In this document: positions 1 through 7,958 of the stretch, in pieces
Numbering within the stretch: position 1 is the stretch's first letter
Layout of the letters: every line of letters begins with the position of its first letter
NCBI GenBank assembly: GCA_964211495.1
Contig: CAXORL010000001.1
Coordinates: 868,001-932,000 of the forward strand
DNA: 64,000 bases
Direction: 5' to 3'
DNA from: Faucicola osloensis_B
GTDB taxonomy: Bacteria; Pseudomonadota; Gammaproteobacteria; Pseudomonadales; Moraxellaceae
Notes under the pieces: generated by a model
Databases searched by the model: none
What the model saw: only the letters and a program-made list of their open reading frames with translations
What the model was told of the DNA's origin: nothing
Position numbers and translations under genes: made by a program

Positions 1-1
1 G

Positions 2-466
2 ACAGTCACCGAGGCGCTCAATCCTAGCCGCTATCAAAACTACGATAAAAATGTAAAAAGTCGGTTGACCCAAGCACAGTATGATGTCACCCAAAACGCA
101 GCTACGGAGCGCGCCTTTAGCCATCAATACGACCATTTGTTTGCTAAAGGTTTATATGTGGATATCGTCAGTGGTGAGCCGTTGTTTTTATCCACGGATA
201 AATATGATTCGGGTTGTGGCTGGCCGAGTTTTACCAAACCCATTAGCGCAAACGTCATTACCACCTCAACCGATAGCAGTTTTAACATGATACGAACGGA
301 AGTGCGCTCACGGGTCGCCAACTCACATTTGGGGCATGTGTTTGATGATGGTCCCAAGGATAAAGGCGGATTACGCTACTGTATCAATGGCGATGCGCTA
401 CAATTTATCGCTTTGGCAGACATGCAAGCGGCAGGCTATGGTGCACTTATGCCCTTGGTAAAATAG
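2..466 (+). CDS. msrB: Peptide-methionine (R)-S-oxide reductase, C-terminal part, 5' end outside window
   Basis: This enzyme reduces methionine-R-sulfoxide in oxidised proteins. The reading frame is open from the first bases of the window, giving 154 visible residues; a TTG at 65 is an internal codon and not a convincing start. Visible motifs are the SGCGWPSF block with the resolving Cys (residue 72 of the visible part), SHLGHVF, and the catalytic GGLRYCIN Cys (residue 127). The sequence LTQAQYDVTQNAATE followed by YDHLF and YVDIVSGEPLF is very like the MsrB domain of Neisseria PilB/MsrAB. The zinc-binding CxxC pairs of other MsrB forms are absent, as in that branch. The gene may therefore be an MsrA-MsrB fusion or a stand-alone MsrB starting upstream. 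Family call is firm; the architecture is an inference. Confidence 0.93.
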   Translation, partial: TVTEALNPSRYQNYDKNVKSRLTQAQYDVTQNAATERAFSHQYDHLFAKGLYVDIVSGEPLFLSTDKYDSGCGWPSFTKPISANVITTSTDSSFNMIRTEVRSRVANSHLGHVFDDGPKDKGGLRYCINGDALQFIALADMQAAGYGALMPLVK

Positions 467-494
467 CCAGTCAACTAGGCAGCACGTTGACTGG
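467..494 (+). terminator. Hairpin directly after msrB, no T-tract
   Basis: A perfect 9-bp inverted repeat (CCAGTCAAC and GTTGACTGG, 10-nt loop) begins on the base after the msrB stop codon. No run of T follows, so it may be a transcript-end stabiliser or a weak terminator rather than a classical intrinsic one. Confidence 0.4.
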
Positions 495-579
495 TAACGG
501 TATTAAAAAGCTTTGACAAGCCATCAGCTGCCAAGGCGTTGTTGATGATGCTGAGAGTTTAAAATTTTTAAACATGCGC

Positions 580-1446
580 TTATAAAAATTTGGTCATCAC
601 CCTGAGCGGCAATATTTTCATACCAATCCCAATTGGCAGCCAAGGCCATGCCGGGACAAAGGCTTCATCCACTTTGGCTTCAATCGCTTCGACAATCGCT
701 TCGACGCCCTCTTCTTCTGTACTTTCAAACGGCAAATATTTGGCACCGATATTAAGCTCGGTACGGATATAACCGGGGTAAATCGTGGTGACAGTAATCG
801 GACGTTTTTCCTGCATCATATCAGCGCGAATGCCTTCGGCTAAATTTGCTAGTCCCGCTTTGGCAGCGGCATAGGTGGTAAGATGACGGGGCAAACCGCG
901 CACCGCTGACATACTTGAGATGACCACCAACTGACCGCTGTTTTGCTGGCGAAAAATCTTCATCGCCGCCTCACACTGGGCAATGGCTGCGATAAAATTG
1001 ACTTCCGCGGTATGGCGATTGGTCTCAAAGCGTCCATAACCAATGACGCGGCTATCGCCCACCCCTGCATTGACGATAATCTTATCAATGGTTTTCCCTC
1101 GGGTTTTGCAGTCACTCACAAAGCTATCAAATACCGTAAAAATCTGATTATAATCGGTCACATCCAAAGTTTTGAAAGAGACTTTGACAGGGTACTTGCT
1201 TTCAATATCTTGCTTTAACGCATTTAATCGCTCTTCTCGTCTGGCGCAAATTGCCAAATCATAGCCTAGATAAGCAAATCGGCGTGCCATCATCGCGCCA
1301 ATCCCTGAGCTGGCACCGGTAATCAATACGGTTTTGCCTTGACCGATACCTTGTAGCTCAGCCAATGAGCGGCGATTGACCAGTTTTTTCATCACAAATT
1401 GACCGTATTTATCAATTTTTTGTAGCGCATTTTCAAGTTTTTTCAT
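580..1446 (-). CDS. SDR family NAD(P)-dependent oxidoreductase (paralogue 1)
   Basis: Classical short-chain dehydrogenase of about 288 aa. From the chosen ATG at 1446 the cofactor-binding TGASSGIG is at residues 43-50, the NAG motif at about 126-128, the catalytic Ser near 177-178 and YAAAK (Tyr192, Lys196) follows. An upstream in-frame TTG at 1500 would add 18 residues with a short hydrophobic run, but the shorter start lines up with the neighbouring paralogue at 1829-2674, which shares AQCEAAM.IFR, ISSMSA.RGLP and TIYPGYIRTE. The substrate cannot be read from the sequence. It is last in a leftward run of genes that contains an acyl-CoA dehydrogenase, so an acyl or keto/hydroxy lipid substrate is plausible but only inferred. 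Confidence 0.85.
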   Translation of the reverse strand: MKKLENALQKIDKYGQFVMKKLVNRRSLAELQGIGQGKTVLITGASSGIGAMMARRFAYLGYDLAICARREERLNALKQDIESKYPVKVSFKTLDVTDYNQIFTVFDSFVSDCKTRGKTIDKIIVNAGVGDSRVIGYGRFETNRHTAEVNFIAAIAQCEAAMKIFRQQNSGQLVVISSMSAVRGLPRHLTTYAAAKAGLANLAEGIRADMMQEKRPITVTTIYPGYIRTELNIGAKYLPFESTEEEGVEAIVEAIEAKVDEAFVPAWPWLPIGIGMKILPLRVMTKFL

Positions 1447-1715
1447 CGTTTGGTTGCCTGTACCACTGAGTTTTCGTAACAATAAATAAAAAATCATCAA
1501 AGAGGCGCTGATTTTATCATTACGACCCTTGTTTAGCCTACTGCAAATATCGCTATAGGCGTTAAATACATAAGATAAACAAGGATGGCGATAGGGTTAA
1601 CGATGACTGACACCCTTTAGCCCTCCATACTGGTTAGCCCTTCACACGCGTTATTTTTTATAATCGCCTCCTGCTCGGTGATGTCAAATCTGTCATATAA
1701 AGCCTGGCAACGCGC

Positions 1716-1760
1716 TATATTAAGATGCTCTATATTAGGACGCCCTATATCAAGACACCC
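1716..1760. repeat. Imperfect 15-bp tandem repeat, 3 copies
   Basis: Three adjacent units read TATATTAAGATGCTC, TATATTAGGACGCCC and TATATCAAGACACCC. They lie in the gap between the two SDR genes, just outside the terminator hairpin at 1775-1815. Confidence 0.7.
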
Positions 1761-1774
1761 AATGTGAAGACAAT

Positions 1775-1815
1775 AAAAAACCCAAATCAGCGCAAGGTCT
1801 CATTTGGGGTTTTTT
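1775..1815 (-). terminator. Intrinsic terminator after SDR paralogue 2
   Basis: The arms AAAAAACCCAAAT and ATTTGGGGTTTTTT form a hairpin with one bulge and T-tracts in both directions. It lies 14 bp beyond the stop codon of the leftward SDR gene, and would uncouple the second SDR from the first. Confidence 0.8.
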
Positions 1816-1828
1816 ACCATTCTTTGGT

Positions 1829-2674
1829 TTATGCCAAACCATTGACCCATGTCAGTGGGGCATTTTTCATCCAATCACTCATCAGTGTCCAGGGTTGTTC
1901 AGGGACACACGCTTCATCAGGCTCGCCTTCAATCGCGATTGCCAATGCTTTGGTGCCGATTTCTTCACTCACTTCAAAGGGTAACGGTTTAGCGCCTTCG
2001 TTAATCTCAGTGCGTATATACCCGGGATATATCGTTGACACTTTAATCGGTAACTCAGAGAGCAGCATATCGGCGCGAATCCCTTCAGCAAGCTTTGCAA
2101 TCGCTGATTTACTTGCCGCGTATACTGACATATGTTTTGGCAGACCACGGAACGCCGACATACTTGAGATAACCACCAAATGACCGCTATTTTGGGCGCG
2201 GAAAATTTCCATCGCCGCTTCACACTGGGCAAGACCTGAGATAAAATTAATTTCGGCAGTTTTGCGATTAATCTCAAAATTACCCTTGCCAATACGGCGT
2301 CCCTCGCCGACCCCTGCATTGATGATGATACGATCAAGCTTGCCAAACTCTTGAGCAAATTCATGAAACACTTTAAAAACCTGCGTATAATCAGTCACAT
2401 CGAGTGCTTTTACACTGACTTTAATCGTCGGATTATCTGCTAACAGGTTGGCTTTAAGTTGTTCTAGGCGTTCGGTGCGGCGCGCACAAATTGCCAGGTT
2501 ATAGCCCATGCGAGCAAAATGGGTTGCCATGCCCGCTCCCAGCCCCGAGCTTGCGCCAGTAATCAAGATAGTTTTACCCTTGCCCACTTGGTTGTCTATA
2601 AAAGGGGATAGGTCCGTGTTTGGGGGTGTCATTGTGGTTTGAACTTGCTGCAGTAATTCCGGTAGTGTTTGCAT
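1829..2674 (-). CDS. SDR family NAD(P)-dependent oxidoreductase (paralogue 2)
   Basis: A 281-aa classical SDR: TGASSGLG at residues 39-46, NAG at 119-121, catalytic Ser170/171, and YAASK with Tyr185 and Lys189. The start ATG at 2674 has a good ribosome site (AAGGAAG). It is clearly paralogous to the gene at 580-1446, suggesting a tandem duplication that has diverged. It sits 58 bp after the histidine-phosphatase-like gene on the same strand, so it probably belongs to the same transcription unit as the acyl-CoA dehydrogenase and phosphotransferase. A 3-hydroxyacyl or similar alcohol oxidation would fit, but substrate is not determined by the sequence. Confidence 0.87.
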   Translation of the reverse strand: MQTLPELLQQVQTTMTPPNTDLSPFIDNQVGKGKTILITGASSGLGAGMATHFARMGYNLAICARRTERLEQLKANLLADNPTIKVSVKALDVTDYTQVFKVFHEFAQEFGKLDRIIINAGVGEGRRIGKGNFEINRKTAEINFISGLAQCEAAMEIFRAQNSGHLVVISSMSAFRGLPKHMSVYAASKSAIAKLAEGIRADMLLSELPIKVSTIYPGYIRTEINEGAKPLPFEVSEEIGTKALAIAIEGEPDEACVPEQPWTLMSDWMKNAPLTWVNGLA

Positions 2675-2732
2675 TATTTCTTCCTTAATTATTTATTAAA
2701 TTTTTTTAAACGTTAAACTGATAAGCTAAACC

Positions 2733-3509
2733 TTAGCGCCAAGTCACCATCTGCTCGCCTTGTTGATATAAATAGCTAAACTCATTAAAGGTCTGTAAAA
2801 AAACACCTTGGTCACTCACGCGAAATTGGTGAACACTGGCGTTAGCGATATGCCAGTTCAAATCAAAAGCTTGGACATCTGATAGTTTCATCACTTGCTG
2901 CATGATACTGGCAATCACGCCACCTGAGGTAAATACCATCGCATGTTCATGCTCGCCAGTTTGCGCCATCAAACGCTCAAAACCGTTCCAAGTGCGCTGT
3001 AAAAAGTGTTGCCAACTTTCATCATAATCGCTGTCGTACTGACCGCTTTGCCAACGGCTCATGGCTTGGGTAAAAATATCAGTAAAGCTAATTTCAGGGT
3101 GTGTTTGACTGGATAAATACGCCATGAAACTGGCTTTATCCGCAAATGGCAATCCTGCTTTATAAAGAATTTGCTCATGATTAAACTCATTAAAACTGCT
3201 ATCTTCACCCAACAATAGCGGCATGGTCAAACTGGGATTTGCCTGATTTTTTAAAGCGTTTTGCACATGGTGGGTGATTTCGGTCAGTTCGATACCTTCA
3301 CGGGTCACATAATAATGGCTTAAAAAATGTTTGAGACTATCCTTTTGGCGCGCCATGCTGCCTGACATCAGCGCGTGCACTTGCCGACCTGACTGGCGAA
3401 AACTATCACCAAGCCATTGGGTCTGAGCGATACCTTTTGGGGACAGTTGGTCATAATTGTCTGCGCCAAATGACGCTTGCCCATGACGGACAAGGCTGAT
3501 GAGTTTCAT
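2733..3509 (-). CDS. Histidine phosphatase superfamily protein with altered second catalytic His
   Basis: A 258-aa member of the phosphoglycerate-mutase/histidine phosphatase superfamily. The phosphohistidine motif VRHGQA is intact (Arg8, His9), the conserved Arg is present in the SMARQKDS segment (Arg54), and Glu in FNEF (about 108) could be the acid. The usual second catalytic motif SHGG is replaced by TSGGVI (residues 195-200), so the second histidine is missing. The start overlaps nothing and lies 8 bp after the phosphotransferase stop, indicating translation from the same mRNA. It could hydrolyse a phosphorylated intermediate made by that neighbour, or be a non-catalytic relative. Superfamily is confident; activity is not. 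Confidence 0.82.
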   Translation of the reverse strand: MKLISLVRHGQASFGADNYDQLSPKGIAQTQWLGDSFRQSGRQVHALMSGSMARQKDSLKHFLSHYYVTREGIELTEITHHVQNALKNQANPSLTMPLLLGEDSSFNEFNHEQILYKAGLPFADKASFMAYLSSQTHPEISFTDIFTQAMSRWQSGQYDSDYDESWQHFLQRTWNGFERLMAQTGEHEHAMVFTSGGVIASIMQQVMKLSDVQAFDLNWHIANASVHQFRVSDQGVFLQTFNEFSYLYQQGEQMVTWR

Positions 3510-3517
3510 GAAAATCC

Positions 3518-4585
3518 CTATGATTTGTTGTTATTTTTTTCGATAAGTTTGACGCAGCGGTTGTGCAAGGCATTGACAATCACGCCAAAATCTTTGAACG
3601 CCGGATTATCTGTCTGCTGATGATAATAGCGGTAATAAATCTGCTGCGCAATCGCTGCCAAACGAAATACCCCAAACACTTCGTAAAAGCGCCAGTTGTC
3701 CACTTTCAGCCCTGTTTTTTGCAGGTAATATTCGACCACTTCGGCACGGGTCATCATGCCTGGCAGATTGGTCGGCTGACGGCGCGTAGCTTTCATCACC
3801 GCATTGTCATCGGTTTGAATCCAGTAAGCTAACGCACAGCCCAAATCCATCAAGGGATCGCCTATCGTTGCCATTTCCCAGTCGAGCACGCCAATGATGT
3901 TGGTTGGATTGTTTGGGTCTAAAATCACATTGTCAAAACGCCAGTCATTATGAATCACGCTAGTTTTGACATCTGTTGGGGTGTTGGCTGTTAACCACTG
4001 ACGCACATCGGCAAAATCAGGCACATCAGGCGTGCGGGCTTGCTCATAGCGCTTATCCCAACCAATGACTTGACGCTCACAGTAGCCTTCACCTTTGCCA
4101 AGTGCCACCAAATCAGGGTTTTGGGTGTAATCGACCTTGTGTAAATCAATCAGTGCATCGACCACCTGCCGGCACAGCTCGCTGACTTGCTGTTCGCTTA
4201 ACGTCAACGCTTTGGGCAAATTGGCGCGGGGAATAATGCCTTCGATGCGATCCATGACGTAAAAATCACAACCAATCACGCGGTCATCGGTACACAGGGC
4301 GACCATATTGGGGACGCGTGGGTATTGTGATTGCAGTGCTTTTTGAACTTTGTACTCACGCACCATATCATGGGCGGATTTGGCTTTGGTACCTTTGGGT
4401 GGGCGGCGTAAAATCAAATCACGATTGGCATATTTTAGGCGGTATGTCCAGTTGGATGCGCCCCCTGAAAACTGGGTCACTTCTGGCTGACCTTGCAGAG
4501 CGATGCCTTGGCTCATTAAATATTCGGTGACCGCATTGCTGTCAATCTCTTCGCCTTTGCGTACTGGGTTCGCAGTATCAAGCAT
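3518..4585 (-). CDS. APH/ChoK-type phosphotransferase, ACAD10/ACAD11 kinase-domain-like
   Basis: A 355-aa kinase-fold protein. SGGASNWTYRL at 40-50 resembles the nucleotide loop, ILRRPPKG at 58-65 holds the ATP-contacting region, and the catalytic HNDWRFDN (His212 to Asn219) and metal-binding DWE (Asp235 to Glu237) are complete. Proteins of this shape next to an acyl-CoA dehydrogenase correspond to LvaA of the Pseudomonas putida levulinate pathway and the kinase domain of animal ACAD10/11, which phosphorylate the 4-hydroxyl of 4-hydroxyacyl-CoAs. The start ATG has AAGGATG upstream, and that Shine-Dalgarno sequence touches the first of three 12-bp repeat units at 4595-4631. Function in 4-hydroxyacyl-CoA catabolism is inferred from family and context. 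Confidence 0.88.
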   Translation of the reverse strand: MLDTANPVRKGEEIDSNAVTEYLMSQGIALQGQPEVTQFSGGASNWTYRLKYANRDLILRRPPKGTKAKSAHDMVREYKVQKALQSQYPRVPNMVALCTDDRVIGCDFYVMDRIEGIIPRANLPKALTLSEQQVSELCRQVVDALIDLHKVDYTQNPDLVALGKGEGYCERQVIGWDKRYEQARTPDVPDFADVRQWLTANTPTDVKTSVIHNDWRFDNVILDPNNPTNIIGVLDWEMATIGDPLMDLGCALAYWIQTDDNAVMKATRRQPTNLPGMMTRAEVVEYYLQKTGLKVDNWRFYEVFGVFRLAAIAQQIYYRYYHQQTDNPAFKDFGVIVNALHNRCVKLIEKNNNKS

Positions 4586-4594
4586 AATTTCATC

Positions 4595-4631
4595 CTTGTT
4601 TTTTATCTTGTTTTTTAACTTGTATTTTTAA
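4595..4631. repeat. 12-bp tandem repeat x3 upstream of the phosphotransferase start
   Basis: Units CTTGTTTTTTAT, CTTGTTTTTTAA and CTTGTATTTTTAA follow one another immediately upstream of the leftward phosphotransferase gene. On the coding strand the unit nearest the gene carries part of the AAGG Shine-Dalgarno sequence. Confidence 0.75.
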
Positions 4632-4670
4632 CTAGGTCAAATAGCAAAACGACGTAACCTGACATTACGC

Positions 4671-4710
4671 CTTTTTTGTTAGCTAGCTATCTTTTTTGTT
4701 AACTAGCTAT
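4671..4710. repeat. 20-bp tandem duplication
   Basis: CTTTTTTGTTAGCTAGCTAT is followed directly by CTTTTTTGTTAACTAGCTAT, differing at one base. It lies between the acyl-CoA dehydrogenase stop and the phosphotransferase start. Confidence 0.8.
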
Positions 4711-4724
4711 TAGTTATCTGGTAG

Positions 4725-5963
4725 TTATTTGGTCGTCGCTTGTTGGCGTTTTTTCACTTCCAGTTTGGCAATCATACCTTTATGCACTTCATCAGGTCCA
4801 TCGGCAAGGCGTAGGCTGCGCGCCTGGTTAAAGAACATCGGCAACAGCGTATCTTGGCTTACACCCATACCCCCATGCAGCTGAATCGCCATATCGACGA
4901 CTTCTTGTAATACCGTTGGGGCCACCACTTTAATCGCCGAGATTTCGGTCAACGCCGCTTTGGTGCCAAGTTTATCCATTTTATAGGCGGCATACAGGGT
5001 TAGCAGACGCGCTTGGTCAATTTTGACACGGGCGTCAGCGATACGTTCACGGTTACCCCCTAAATCAAGCAGCGGTTTGCCAAATGCGCTACGACTTAGC
5101 CCGCGATCGATGGCAAGCTCTAGCGATTTTTCTGCAGCACCAATACAGCGCATACAGTGGTGAATCCGACCCGGTCCTAAGCGCCCTTGTGCAATCGCAA
5201 ATCCCTCGCCTGCCCCACCGATGACATTGCTAAGCGGTACACGCACATTGTCAAAATGCATTTCGCCATGCCCATGCGGTGCATCATAATCATTAAACAC
5301 TTTGAGCATACGTTCAATCTTGACACCTTTAGCATCTATAGGTACGAGTACCATGGTGTGCTGATGGTGGCGGTCTTTGCGCTCATCTGGGGTGTGCGCC
5401 ATAAAAATAATAAGTTTAGCGTTTGGATCACCCAGACCTGATGACCACCATTTGCGACCGTTGAGCACAATTTCATCGCCTTCGACTATCGCCGTGGCTT
5501 GCATATTGGTGGCATCACTACTGGCCACTGCAGGCTCTGTCATGCCAAACACAGAGCGAATTTCCCCTGCCAATAACGGCGTTAACCATTGCTGTTTTTG
5601 GGCGTCGTTACCGTAGCGCCAAATCAATTCCATATTACCACTATCGGGCGCATTACAGTTAAACACATGGGGAGCAATAAGACTTCTGCCAGACAACTCA
5701 GCAATATGGGCATATTCTTGGACGCTTAATCCTTGTCCAAGCGTCTCATCTGGCAAAAACATATTCCAAAGATTTTGCGCACGGGCTTTGGTTTTTAATT
5801 CTTCAAGTTTGGCAGGCCATTGCCAAGTCGTCCAATCGCCTGTGGGATTAAGCTTATGCGCCGCTTGCCAAAATTCTGCTTCAATCGGTTCGATTTCGGT
5901 TTGAATAAATGCTTTGGTACGGGCGATGTAATCTTTTGCTTTATCGCTAAGTTGGAATTCCAT
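4725..5963 (-). CDS. Acyl-CoA dehydrogenase family protein, ACAD10/ACAD11/LvaC-like
   Basis: A 412-aa FAD-dependent acyl-CoA dehydrogenase with the full fold: N-terminal helices, the FGMTEPAVASSDATN flavin-contact segment near 138-152, RKWWSSG near 170, and the C-terminal QLHGGMGVS, QARSLRLADGPDEVH block. The GPDEVH ending is characteristic of the ACAD10/11 branch. In that branch the enzyme acts with an APH-type kinase on 4-phosphoacyl-CoA, as LvaC does, rather than only on saturated acyl-CoA. It is the first gene of the leftward cluster and starts 180 bp from a divergent LysR regulator, which is the expected arrangement for inducible control. Family is firm; substrate is inferred. Confidence 0.93.
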   Translation of the reverse strand: MEFQLSDKAKDYIARTKAFIQTEIEPIEAEFWQAAHKLNPTGDWTTWQWPAKLEELKTKARAQNLWNMFLPDETLGQGLSVQEYAHIAELSGRSLIAPHVFNCNAPDSGNMELIWRYGNDAQKQQWLTPLLAGEIRSVFGMTEPAVASSDATNMQATAIVEGDEIVLNGRKWWSSGLGDPNAKLIIFMAHTPDERKDRHHQHTMVLVPIDAKGVKIERMLKVFNDYDAPHGHGEMHFDNVRVPLSNVIGGAGEGFAIAQGRLGPGRIHHCMRCIGAAEKSLELAIDRGLSRSAFGKPLLDLGGNRERIADARVKIDQARLLTLYAAYKMDKLGTKAALTEISAIKVVAPTVLQEVVDMAIQLHGGMGVSQDTLLPMFFNQARSLRLADGPDEVHKGMIAKLEVKKRQQATTK

Positions 5964-6058
5964 TGGGCCTTGTCCTTATTTATTTGGCTAAAACAATCAT
6001 TGAATCAGCTTAACGGATTTATTATCATGAATAAAATGATTTTAATTAGTACAATACT

Positions 6059-6073
6059 ATGAATAAAATTCAT
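6059..6073. promoter_or_regulatory. Perfect palindrome in the divergent promoter region, candidate LysR-type operator
   Basis: ATGAATAAAATTCAT has 6-bp perfect arms and fits both the T-N11-A LysR rule and the MetR form TGAA-N5-TTCA. It lies between the acyl-CoA dehydrogenase start and the LysR gene. The identical 15-mer occurs at 27655-27669 upstream of mesX. A weaker inverted repeat, ATCAT-N7-ATGAT, is at 6024-6040. Confidence 0.5.
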
Positions 6074-6143
6074 ACCACTGAGATGTCTTAGCCAAATTAT
6101 TGAGTAAATAATCACCCTTTACTTGTTTTAAGGTATTATCCAA

Positions 6144-7091
6144 ATGTTGAACAAAAACCCGTTAAAGCAGCTTGACTTAAATCTGCTTAGGCTATTTATT
6201 TATATTTTTGAGCTTAAAAATCTTACCCGTACCGCAGAAGCTTTGCATTTGAGCCAATCTGCCATTAGCCATGCGTTAGGTCGTCTTCGTCAGGCGCTCG
6301 GGGACGAACTTTTTTATCGGGAAAAAGGTGAGCTGCACCCCACGCTGTATGCCAAACGGCTTTATCCCACCGTCAAACAAAGCTTTGAAAATCTTGAACA
6401 AATATTTCAAACTAACCATTTATTGAGCGACAGCAAACTTGGCGAGCTGGCGCAGCAGAGCTTTGCCACGTTGACGATTGCCATGCATGATGAAATTGAA
6501 TTAATCGTGTTTAACAAATTGGTCAGCCAAATTCATCAAGTCCTGCCCAATTGCCAAATCACCAGTAGCCGGCTCAATCGCTCAGCGCTTGCGCATGAAC
6601 TAAAAGTTGGACAGCTGGATTTTGCCATTGATGTGGCGCGGGTGGTGGATAGTGAGATTATGCATCAACCCTTGTTGCAAGATGAGTTTGTGCTGGTACT
6701 GTATGCGCCAAATTTTGCGGCTGAATTGGCGAATGAACCGACTATCACCCAAGCCCAGTATTTTTCCAGTCAACATATTACGGTGTCATCGCGGCGGTTA
6801 GGTCTTTCGATTGAAGATAGTTTATTGTCCAAAGCAGGTTGGCAGCGGCAGAGTAAAATCCGTTGTCAACATTATGCCACTGCTTTTCAATTGCTAAAAC
6901 AAGACAAGCTATTGCTCACCTTGCCGCGCCAGTTAGCCACCACATTTTTGCCACCCGCCCAAGGTTGGCAGATTTTGGATTTGCCAATTGAGCTGACTCA
7001 TATCGAGTTACACGGCTATTGGCACCAACAACAACAGGTTGACCCGCTATATGGGTGGCTAAGACAGCAGATTTTTAGTGCGTTTTATTAG
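6144..7091 (+). CDS. LysR family transcriptional regulator
   Basis: A 315-aa LysR-type regulator. The N-terminal winged helix-turn-helix is clear (LDLNLLRLF at 10-18, then helix-turn-helix LTRTAEALHLSQSAISHALGR about 27-47), and the rest has the length of a periplasmic-binding-like effector domain. The LDLNLL opening is typical of the NodD/PcpR-like subgroup and not of MetR. It is divergent from the acyl-CoA dehydrogenase, phosphotransferase and SDR cluster and most likely controls it and itself; the palindrome at 6059-6073 is a good candidate site. The effector is unknown, and an acyl-CoA or hydroxy acid is a guess from the neighbours. Confidence 0.92.
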   Translation: MLNKNPLKQLDLNLLRLFIYIFELKNLTRTAEALHLSQSAISHALGRLRQALGDELFYREKGELHPTLYAKRLYPTVKQSFENLEQIFQTNHLLSDSKLGELAQQSFATLTIAMHDEIELIVFNKLVSQIHQVLPNCQITSSRLNRSALAHELKVGQLDFAIDVARVVDSEIMHQPLLQDEFVLVLYAPNFAAELANEPTITQAQYFSSQHITVSSRRLGLSIEDSLLSKAGWQRQSKIRCQHYATAFQLLKQDKLLLTLPRQLATTFLPPAQGWQILDLPIELTHIELHGYWHQQQQVDPLYGWLRQQIFSAFY

Positions 7092-7144
7092 CTCGTTTGA
7101 TTAGCGCCTTGAACTTATTCAATTATTTATAGGCTATTGATGAT

Positions 7145-7762
7145 TTATTCGGATAGCAGCTGCTCAATACGGCCAGCGTGGCGCTCTTGCTGTTTAGTCA
7201 GTGTCAAACGATTGGCGATGATGATTGATTTTAACTCGGCTAATGCCACGTCGAAATTGTCATTAATCACCACATAATCAAAATTCACGTATTGCGACAT
7301 TTCATTGACCGAACCGGCAAGACGTTTTTCAATCACCTCTTGACTGTCTTGTCCGCGATTGGAAAGCCGTTGGCGCAGCGATTGGCGGTCGGGCGGTAGG
7401 ATAAAAATGGTCGTGGCATCGGGACGCAATTTTTGCACTTGCAGCGCACCCTGCCAGTCGATTTCTAAGATGACATCCAAGCCATTGCTTAGCATAAATT
7501 CTACTGTGGACTGGGCGGTGCCATAGTAGTTTTCAAACACCTCGGCATGCTCCAAAAACTCACCTTGCTTAATCATATCAGCAAATATCTCGCGGCTGAC
7601 AAAGTGATAATGCTGCCCATCAATCTCACCAGGACGTGGCTTGCGAGTCGAATGCGAGATACTAACCGCCAAGTCATTGGTCGTTGCAATCAGCTGTTTG
7701 ACCAGCGATGTTTTGCCAGTACCGCTTGCTGCGGTGATGATAAATAATGAGCCTTTGGTCAT
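7145..7762 (-). CDS. gmk: Guanylate kinase
   Basis: Converts GMP and ATP to GDP and ADP in purine nucleotide synthesis. The 205-aa protein has the P-loop ASGTGKTS (12-19), the GMP-binding STRKPRPGE (38-46), and ILEIDWQGALQV in the core, and ends at the usual family length. It is transcribed leftward, convergent with the LysR gene and divergent from ispH. No omega-subunit gene follows it here. Confidence 0.98.
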   Translation of the reverse strand: MTKGSLFIITAASGTGKTSLVKQLIATTNDLAVSISHSTRKPRPGEIDGQHYHFVSREIFADMIKQGEFLEHAEVFENYYGTAQSTVEFMLSNGLDVILEIDWQGALQVQKLRPDATTIFILPPDRQSLRQRLSNRGQDSQEVIEKRLAGSVNEMSQYVNFDYVVINDNFDVALAELKSIIIANRLTLTKQQERHAGRIEQLLSE

Positions 7763-7958
7763 GACATATCCTTAGGGGTTTGATTAAATAAGTAGTAGCC
7801 ATTTTTGAATCGGCTATTTTAGCAATTTTTGCTAACAATTTCTGCGTAATTTAGCCCTTCAATACCGATTCGCTGATTTTTTACGTTTAACATATTTTGC
7901 GTGTATGAACTCATGGTAAACTAGCCACATGAATCATCAATGACCGAAGAACTGCATT

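Noticed and set aside
1725..2183. 152-aa frame on the + strand across the SDR paralogue 2 end
   Set aside because: It is the opposite strand of a real SDR gene plus a 15-bp repeat that gives a spurious peptide repeat (YIKTP-like).
6144..7091. MetR itself, because of the MetR-like palindrome upstream
   Set aside because: The N-terminus (LDLNLLRLF) belongs to a NodD/PcpR-like LysR group and not to MetR.
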